The translations under genes were made by a program, and so were the position numbers. Source: Lindgomyces ingoldianus (Eukaryota > Ascomycota > Dothideomycetes > Pleosporales > Lindgomycetaceae). Taken from it: a stretch of DNA of 64,000 nucleotides. This document shows, piece by piece, positions 56,765 to 64,000 of this stretch (within the stretch, counting starts at the first letter, position 1; every line of letters starts with the position of its first letter). The notes beneath the pieces are model-generated. The model ran no database searches and was not told the DNA's origin. It saw only the letters and a program-made list of their open reading frames with translations. The stretch lies in contig NW_022985179.1 in the NCBI RefSeq assembly GCF_010093535.1, positions 438,395 through 502,394 of the forward strand, written 5' to 3'.

Positions 56765-58037
56765 TGTCAATAAACTGAGCCCTGGCTGACAAGTAGTGTG
56801 CTTGCTGACCGAAACGTCACGATCGGAATCGACAGCACGTATGACGCAGCCCTAGAGGAGATTTCGCCTGGAGATGGGCCGTCGAAGAGTGTTGCTCCAA
56901 GCTCTAGGCTTGGAGTTGAGACTATGGGGACGTGTGCATGTCGATAATAGCCGGGTCGAGGGGGGCAGCGAGTGAGCGGCGGGCGCCAGAAACACGGGAG
57001 TGCACGATCACGACCAGTGCATCAAGCAGAACAGTACGTAAGGGGTTTCGCAGCCGGTGCGGAGGGTGGTGGAGGTGGGTGGCACACGCGATGGGGACAG
57101 TTGTGGTGTTAGTGGTAGTTGTGAAGCTCTCGGGTCCAGTTGAACGAGCGCGGCGCCACTAAGGTTGCGATGGATGCTTTCTGGATGCCCAGACCACCCC
57201 TAGACTTTGCGCCTCGTCAAATAATCATAACAATAAACCAACGTGGTATATCCACAACAACCAGCTCACCAGGGAACCATGCCATCCAACGGCAACAGCG
57301 CAGCGTCTGGGTCAACGGTCGCTATCAATGCTCGACGTGCCGACAACGTTGAAGCAGCGCAGCGGGTCAGGTAGAACAAGCGCGCCACGGAGGCACAGTA
57401 TTTCTAAATGATCCTAGCACCGCGCTGCAAACAAGCATATCTAATTGTCTTGCATGCCGTCTGCCTTCTGATACTCGGAGAGTTAGGAAGGATGCCGTGA
57501 GGCCGAGGCGGAACCATGGTACGTGCCCACGACGGCTATGCAGACCGCTCTGCCTGTGAATGCACGTGTATCGTGGATTTTCATCTTGGTCCCCAGAGGA
57601 GTGCAATGGATCGTGGTTTTCTCCCCCTCCCCATCGGTGGTGTTACCTCCCCCTTGCGAAGATAGGGGGCAGGGTCAGGGACGGGCATGAACCCGCATAT
57701 ATCGGGCCAACGCCACACTCGCTCTCGCGGCCATGGTCGCTGCCAAGACAAGCCACGAGGGCCAGTTGCACATGCGTCATTCATCCCCGGCCAGACCTGC
57801 CGCCTCAGAGCCGTCCATCCTATGTTCTACCTAAGACATCCAAAGCGGTTCAGAGCGTCGGACGAAACCTTGGAAGTTGTCTTTATGAATATCGGGGCGC
57901 ACCGACAAGTAAGCATGTGATTCCAAGCCTCGGACTACGCAACACCTCAAACAAGTTGTGGCAGTGCGTCCGCGCATCATCCCAGCATATCAACCCGTTG
58001 GCACGGTCGAACTACGACCCAGACAGAATCACTCACC
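56765..58037. other. Divergent intergenic region, POM1 / peroxin
   Basis: 1.27 kb between two divergent starts. No gene is supported; the ORF reads here lack domains. The peroxin leader may begin near 57990. Confidence 0.45.
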
Positions 58038-59581
58038 ATGTCCAACCACGAAGCTGATCCTTTCGTGGGCCGCGACACGCCCATACCGGTAGTCTCCATC
58101 ACCAGACCAGACGATCCACCCAGTTCTGCGTCCGCCATCCCAACACCCAGCGACAAGCAGACAGGAAAGCACCACCTCTCCGCCGGCAAGCTTCGAGGCA
58201 AACTTGAATCACTCGGCCATGGGTTCGATAGACCAGAGTCGTCCAGTCGGGTCTCTGATCGACTCTTCACCATGTACTTCCCTCCATGTTCGATATCAGA
58301 ACATCAGATCACATGACTAAATACCCCAGGCTCCTCCAACAAGTCCTCCCCTCTCAAGACTACGACTCAGATCCACACACCCAAAGCCAACCCACCAAAG
58401 ACCGGCGCTCCCGCCAATACGTCGAAAGACCAGGTTTCTCCCTCCCTGTCATGTCCTCCAACTTTCGCCGCTTCAACGCCCGCATCGGTGTAGCATTCAT
58501 TTTCCAAAACCGTCTCATCCGCCTCTTCACCTGGCGGCAGCCCACGCAAACTCTCTCCTTCCTCTCTGTCTACACCTTCATCTGCCTAGACCCCAACCTC
58601 CTCGTCGTCCTCCCCCTGGCCGCCTGTCTATTCTTCATCATGGTCCCCGCATTCCTAGCCCGCCACCCACCACCCCCAGCATACCTACCCACAGATCTCT
58701 ACCCCCTCTCCGGCCCACCTCTCGCCGCCGCGCGAACAATTAAGCCTGCGCCCGAACTGAGTAAAGATTTTTTCAGGAATATGCGGGACTTGCAAAACTG
58801 CATGGAAGACTTCTCGCGGGTGCACGACGCGCTTATCGCATTCATCTCCCCATTAACAAACTTCTCCAACGATGCCCTAAGCTCTCTCCTCTTCGTCTTG
58901 CTTCTATTCACCGGCACTTTGCTGTTCATAACAAGCCATCTGCTCCCCTGGCGCGCCATCTTCCTCACCATTGGCTGGATCACCACATGCGCGGGGCATC
59001 CATACATCCAAGATGTGCTCTCCACGCCCTCGACCTCAACACTCCTCTCGGAGAAAGAATCAGAATCTAGATCTTTCCTTCTCGGCCTCTCAAAAGCCGA
59101 CATCGAGCTCGAAACGAGTCCCGAGATTCGTGAAGTCGAGATCTTCGAATTGCAGCATCGTGCACTACACGACGAACATGGAGAATACGAGAGCTATCTA
59201 TTTTCCCCAAGCCCATACGCTCCATTATCGCCTGCTAGAATTGCGGGCGATCGACCAAAGGGTACCGCTTTTTTTGAGGATGTCCAGTCGCCAAGGGGGT
59301 GGCGTTGGAGCGATAAAAAGTGGACATTAGATTTGTTGAGTCGGGAGTGGGTCGAGGAGAGGTGTGTGACGGGGGTTGAGGTGGAGATGGAAGGGGAGAG
59401 ATGGGTTACGGATTTGCACTATGCCGATGTTCAGGATGAGAGTCCGAGGAAGTGGGGGAAGAGGAAGGAGGGTGAGGGGCATAAGGTTTTCGTTAATGTG
59501 ACGAGTAGTAGACAAGGCGAGTGGAGACGTAGGAGGTGGGTGCGCGGTGTAGAAAGGGTGCCCATGATTAATGAAGAGTAG
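58038..59581 (+). CDS. Pex24p-domain peroxisomal membrane protein
   Basis: Exons 58038-58273 and 58330-59581 give 495 aa; the 56-nt intron has donor GTACTT and branch GACTAAAT. The join reads DRLFTMLLQQVLPSQD, the usual start of the Pex24p (PF06398) region. Long hydrophobic segments occur at about 153-189 and 262-300. A dysferlin-type tail follows: RGWRWSDKKWTLDLLSREWV. Fungal Pex23/24/28-32 proteins live in ER and peroxisome membranes and regulate peroxisome number and contacts. Which paralogue it is cannot be settled. The N-terminus (1-78) is a hydrophilic cytosolic tail. Confidence 0.87.
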
Positions 59582-59814
59582 GTCAAAGGAGTGTCAGGTC
59601 TTGGATATCTTCGATGCGTTCAAGCCATATTAGTCGTCTGTCATTGAAATGGGCCAAATGAACAACATGGCCAAAATCCGGACACGCCTAAACCTGCCCA
59701 ACGCCAAATCCCACCCCTGAACCGAAAGACATCTGCATACATAAAGAGCCCCCAGAAACTGTCTAGAAACGTGATATGAAGCCAGACATGCCTGCACCGG
59801 CCACAGCAGCTTTC

Positions 59815-61662
59815 TCACGCCCTCCCAACTTTAAAACTCAGGATCTGTAGTCCATCGCAGTCAGCCCCACTCTCCATCGCCACCTGAACCAAAAGGTTAA
59901 GCACTCACGTCATTTTTCCCAACCTTAATCTCATCATCTTCACTGACCCTCTTTCCTCCCACCGTCTCCACATATGCCAGCGGTGCATCCCCCTATCAAT
60001 AATCAGCACTCCATTCAAACCCACCGTTCCTCCATCCCCCCCCAACCAATTGAAAATCAACTTACCATAACCTTCCTATATACATCACCCACCGTACTCC
60101 CCCTCTTCACAAGCACACAATCCCTAAAAACTGCCGTAGATCCCGCACTCCCAGACGTAAAGCTCCCCACATTCCTAACTGGGAAAACAGGCACTAGCCC
60201 CAACAACTCTGCCGCCCGACTCAGCACCTGCACGACCCCCGTCGAACCAAATCGATACAACACCATATCTTTCAGATTCTCAATCCTTGTCTTTAACTTC
60301 TCGTCTAACTCCTTCAACCCGCCCCCATCCTCCTCCCCTTGCTCCAAAAGATCCTCCCGCGTGTCTAAAAACTCTGATCCTTCTGTATACCTAATAAACC
60401 CCTGTTTCGCTAACTTCCGCAAGAAAACCTCGGATATTGCGGAGGTTAGCACGATGCTTTTTGCATCTACCATTTTTGCGATTTTAGCAATGTTTTTGTC
60501 GGCATCAGGGTGGTCGATTTTGTTGAGCGCAATGACGGTTGGGAATTTCTCATCAGTGAATGCATTCACGACGCGCTCGATGGTGGAGTCAGTCCAGTCT
60601 TGGAGAGGTTCTTTGAGGGCGAGGCGGTCAAGGCAGCTGGCTACAACGGAGGCTTTGCTGCCGTAGCCGGAGAACTGATTTTGGAGGGTTTCGACGGCGG
60701 TGGCTTCTGTAGTTTGTTGTAATATGAGGATTGGGGTGTTGAGGGAGGGGAGGGGATGACAGACTTATGGCAACATGACGGCGTTTTATGGAGCCCCTGA
60801 GTTAGTTGGGGTTAGTCGGGATTCTGGGGCAGAGGAGGGGGAGGGGAACCTTACCATTTCTCCATCAGATTCCCTTGTATCCAGCGGACAATTTCCGAGC
60901 GTAACCATACAATATCTTGACTTGGATCATAGCCCCTCGTAGTTTTACCTACACCAATCGATCCACGATCAGCCATTGTCTCTTAAAAATCCCCTCACAT
61001 ACTCTCCTTACGTTCTGCTATCTCTTCCTCTACTAAATTTGCGCGCAAACATACCTTCCGCATCCGTGGTCCCACTAACATCCACCACATGCACCAAAGC
61101 ATCCGCCTGCCTCAAATCATCCAAAAACCGATTCCCCAACCCTTTCCCCAAATGCGCGCCGGGTACCAAACCCGCTACATCTAGCAATTCAATTGGAACG
61201 CTGCGTCGTCCATCCACGCAAGAGCCGTAGTTCGGTTTACATCGATCCGAGACATTGAAGCGGGCGCACGCGCATGGGATCTGGAGATAGCCGATGGCAC
61301 GTTGGGGGTCTATTGTTGTGAATCTAACTCTCGTCCGTCAGGGGTTGGTTGAATATCGAATATCGAATATCGAATATCGTATATAGAATGTTTGCACGCC
61401 CGCTGGGGCGAGGATGAAGGAAGAGTGCGAAGCATGCTTACGGGAAGTTTCCTAAAATGTAGTTAGCATGTCCGATCCCAGCCGTCAATAATCACATTCT
61501 CAAACTCTCTACGAACCGACTTTGGAAGAGGCATCTGTTAGGCTGCCAGAGTCTGTCTTAGAAGAGAAATCGCGAACCGAGGGGCAGACCGCACCTGTTG
61601 AGTGTCGTAGATTTCCCGGACGACGGTTTGCCGACAAGGCCTATCAAGGGATCGCGAGGCAT
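59815..61662 (-). CDS. Obg/OLA1-related GTPase, YGR210C type
   Basis: Nine exons give 417 aa; the yeast protein has about 411. Exons: 61662-61595, 61542-61517 (26 nt), 61451-61442 (10 nt), 61323-61055, 60948-60855, 60796-60765 (32 nt), 60706-60066, 59992-59909, 59844-59815. G1 is GKPSSGKS at 11-18, G3 is in [21 protein letters not shown]4 is NKID, followed by [20 protein letters not shown] and the C-terminal TGS domain ending SFKVGRA. The join [19 protein letters not shown] needs the 10-nt exon; without it the frame fails. It hydrolyses GTP (or ATP, as OLA1 does), probably with a ribosome-associated role that is not well defined. Several donors are weak (GTCTGT, GTGCGG). Confidence 0.9.
61351..61378. 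repeat. GAATATC x4 tandem repeat inside an intron of the GTPase gene
   Basis: Four exact 7-bp units at 61351-61378 on the plus strand lie in the 118-nt intron 61441-61324. This intron is the longest in the gene; the tandem expansion may explain its size. Confidence 0.85.
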
Positions 61663-62484
61663 TTTGAAAGCAGAACAAGTAAACAACTCTTAAGAAAAAG
61701 CTAGCTTGGGCAACCAACAATATATCCATCCATGCCGTAAATTGTTCAGTGTGAATTTCGCGTTTTCCCTATCGATAAGGGTCTGGCTTAGTCAGATTAC
61801 GATTGCCCTGTGACATCAAATAATACATCAAATAATACACTATCTCTACCGCCAAGCCCTCTCTCCTATTGGTCTGGATATAAGCCGGTTATTAATCTAA
61901 TTAGTAGAAAATTAAATAACTAAAAAGCTTTGTTGTTCTACGTTTTTAAGCTTTAAGTAATTATTCTGCTCTACTACATGCTTAATCTAGCCTTCTTTTT
62001 TCCTTATCATAATTAAAGACAACGTGGTTAGGGGTGTTAAAATTACTTCTGCTGCGTGGTTTTTCCCTCTAAATATAATTAGCGCTGCCAAGACCTTCTA
62101 AGCAAAGCCTGTTATCCTTCCTAATCGGGACTAGCCACTTTCTTCCTGGAAAGGAAGGATAATCTGCTCGTCACAACTACACTGGCAATGCTAACTGAGT
62201 TTGAAATAAGAGCGTGAGGCTGTAGTCATATTTATGTATTATGCAGCTCTGTGCAGCTATGTACGCAGAATATGAGAGCTAAAACCCAAGCAAGTCACGC
62301 CAAGTCGAGCTCTTTCAGGATGAGCCGAACAACTCCGAAAAGGAAGTCCCATCTAAAATAGAGATTACCGCAGGAAACGTAGCCCGATAACCCTCGGGTC
62401 TGAACGTCATATCCAGCTGCTCGACAATCATAAAAGATGTCGGAATATGTGTAGAGAAACAACGTCACCAGGTCATCCTCAAAC
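61663..62484. other. Divergent-side intergenic region with an AT-rich core
   Basis: 822 bp between the GTPase start and the GH72 stop. The stretch 61860-62110 is very AT-rich (GTAGAAAATTAAATAACT). A CATCAAATAATA phrase is repeated at 61816 and 61828. AT enrichment like this is what RIP leaves in duplicated DNA, but I see no identifiable element. Confidence 0.45.
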
Positions 62485-63961
62485 TTAGATCAAGGTCGCA
62501 CCGAAGATTGTAGAGACGAGGAATACTAGGCCACAGACGAGAGGAGCCACTGATGACTCGCCCATGCGGACGGAGGAAGCAGCGCCCTTGCTGCCCTTGG
62601 CAGCTGCCGCGGTGCCGGAGGCAGTGACAGCGCCCGATGCAGCATCTGCCAACTGGATAGTCTTGGAACCAGAAGTCTGGGACCCAGCACCGGCAAGCCC
62701 AGGGCCCTTACCAGCTCCATTGGAGAAGTACTTTGAGGCGTCCTTCGGGAGAGCTGGGAGTTGGTTTGCAGCGATGGTGACGTTCCAGGTACTCGACTTC
62801 GTTGGGCAGGTAGATGCGGCGCCAGTTGCCTTGTATCCACCACCGCCATTGGGAGCCTGTGTGCCAGCTAAAGCACTCTTCAGAGCATTAAAGTCGTCGA
62901 GCTCCTTGACGTTGTTGCCGTTGAGTGAAACTAGTCCATACTTGGAGCCCTCCTCCGAGTACTCGTAGACAAGACCGCCAGAGTAAACGCCGGTCATCTG
63001 GGTGCTGTAGAGAGACTTGACCTCTTCAAACTTGCGAGTGTTGGTGATGCAGCCATACTCAGAAAGGCTGTACATATGTGAGTAGTTGCAAAGACACAGA
63101 GCATGTCGAAACTTACAAGAGCGGAAGGCTGTAATCCGCAAACTTCTTCACCTTCTGGTCCCAGCCAGAGGTGGTGAAGCTAGAAGGATCACACCAAGAG
63201 TAGTCGTTGAAAGCAAAAAAGTCACTGCGGATAGCGTCGTCGCCGCAATTCATATAGTGGGCCATCTCAATGCGGTTGGAGTCAACATCGGCGGCGGAAT
63301 ATCCGACGGGAATCTTGCGGTATCCCTGTGCATTGATGTACGACTTCATATCACGAGTGGTGGCCTTAACGAAAGGAGCGCAAGCAGTTGTGGTATCATC
63401 GTTGATAACTTCATTTCCGGAGAAGAACAACAGGGTGTTGTCGTACTTTTGGAATGCATCAATGGTAGCGAAGACACTCTGCAGATACACCGCATTGTAG
63501 GAGACCTCGGGCTCGGCACGGTTGATCGAGTACTTTGGGGTGTTGACGTCAAGGGCGAGATAGATTCCGGCATCGGCCAGGGCACTCATGCACTCATCGT
63601 GATTGGCCGTGTTGTCCACTGTGTAAACACGGATCGTGTTGAGCCCCAGTTTTTTAAACTCGGCGATGTCACGCTTGCAGCTCGCGGCGTCGGCAATGGG
63701 ATCCTTGGCATCAGACGCTCCACCAGGCTGGTAGTCGACGCCACGGATGTAGAAACGCGAATCGCCCGCGAAGAAAGCTAGAACATTGTCAATTGATGTC
63801 CCACGACGACGTTACACAAGACACATTTGAGCGAAAGAGGATTTACCGTTTCCCTTAACAGTGACGGGTGTAATCTTGCTGGCTCGCGTGACGGCGGGGG
63901 ACGCAGCAACGGAGGCCGAGAGGGCACCGGACACGGCAATGAACGCACTGACAGTCTTCAT
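62485..63961 (-). CDS. GPI-anchored beta-1,3-glucanosyltransferase (GH72)
   Basis: Exons 63961-63847, 63777-63117 and 63067-62485 give 452 aa; introns are 69 and 49 nt. Residues 1-20 are a signal peptide ending SVAA. The GH72 domain has FYIRGVDYQPGG, LNTIRVYTVDNTANHDEC, NTLLFFSGNEVINDDTT with acid/base E161, then LFLSEYGCITNT with nucleophile E262; these positions match yeast Gas1. A cysteine-rich X8/CBM43 module is absent, so it belongs to the short (Gel-type) class. The C-terminus has a Ser/Gly/Ala stretch and a hydrophobic tail (VAPLVCGLVFLVSTIFGATL), a GPI signal. It lengthens and branches beta-1,3-glucan in the wall. Confidence 0.93.
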
Positions 63962-64000
63962 GATGCTAACCTTGGAATTGATTGAGCGACGGTGGAAGAT

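Noticed and set aside
1..64000. CRISPR arrays, bacterial operons, rRNA genes
   Set aside because: No regular repeat-spacer array, polycistronic layout or rRNA sequence was seen; the DNA is eukaryotic nuclear sequence.

Overview
The window is nuclear DNA of a filamentous ascomycete (Pezizomycotina). Genes are short and split by introns of about 50-60 nt with GT..AG ends and CTAAY-type branch sites. The families are fungal: Pom1-type DYRK kinase, GH72 glucanosyltransferase, WSC/DUF1996 secreted protein, GEgh16-type secreted protein, Zn2Cys6 factor, HET-domain relic, and a pogo transposon whose stop codons look like RIP (C-to-T) damage. The class cannot be fixed from sequence alone.

Layout. 1-7 kb: a partial conserved fungal gene, a HeLo/DUF7580-type gene with a GC-AG intron, a Ser/Pro-rich protein and a Gfo/Idh/MocA oxidoreductase. 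7-12.5 kb: gene-poor, holding a decayed type-B carboxylesterase. 12.7-20.7 kb: WSC/DUF1996 protein, a head-to-head pair of V-ATPase subunit c and SNU13, and a SAP-like protein. 21-29 kb: an MFS exporter divergent from a Zn2Cys6 regulator, then GH76 and DUF1993 genes. 29.6-31.5 kb: a full-length pogo-like element with TA target duplication, long terminal inverted repeats and a ruined transposase. 32-39.7 kb: a stand-alone NRPS-like adenylation domain, an FAD monooxygenase and a vanillyl-alcohol-oxidase-type flavoenzyme, all on the minus strand. 39.8-41.3 kb: a HET-domain pseudogene. 42.4-64 kb: mostly housekeeping or conserved genes (GEgh16-type, CNOT11, PMP3, CsbD-like, IDO, Pom1 kinase, Pex24-domain peroxin, YGR210C-type GTPase, GH72).

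Themes. Cell surface and wall: GH72, GH76, WSC/DUF1996, PMP3, GEgh16. Core cell biology: VMA3, SNU13, CNOT11, POM1, the GTPase and the peroxin. Possible aromatic or secondary metabolism: A-domain, monooxygenase and VAO enzyme. Decay is concentrated in 6.9-12.5 kb and 29.6-42.4 kb, the dynamic parts of the window.

I joined exons by hand using splice signals, reading frame and family conservation. Microexons of 13 nt (VMA3) and 10 nt (GTPase) and the GC-AG intron come from that work and need transcript confirmation. I found no convincing wholly new system. The most unusual objects are the orphan A-domain with its flavoenzyme neighbours, the microexons, and the pogo element whose inverted repeats stayed intact while its reading frame was destroyed.
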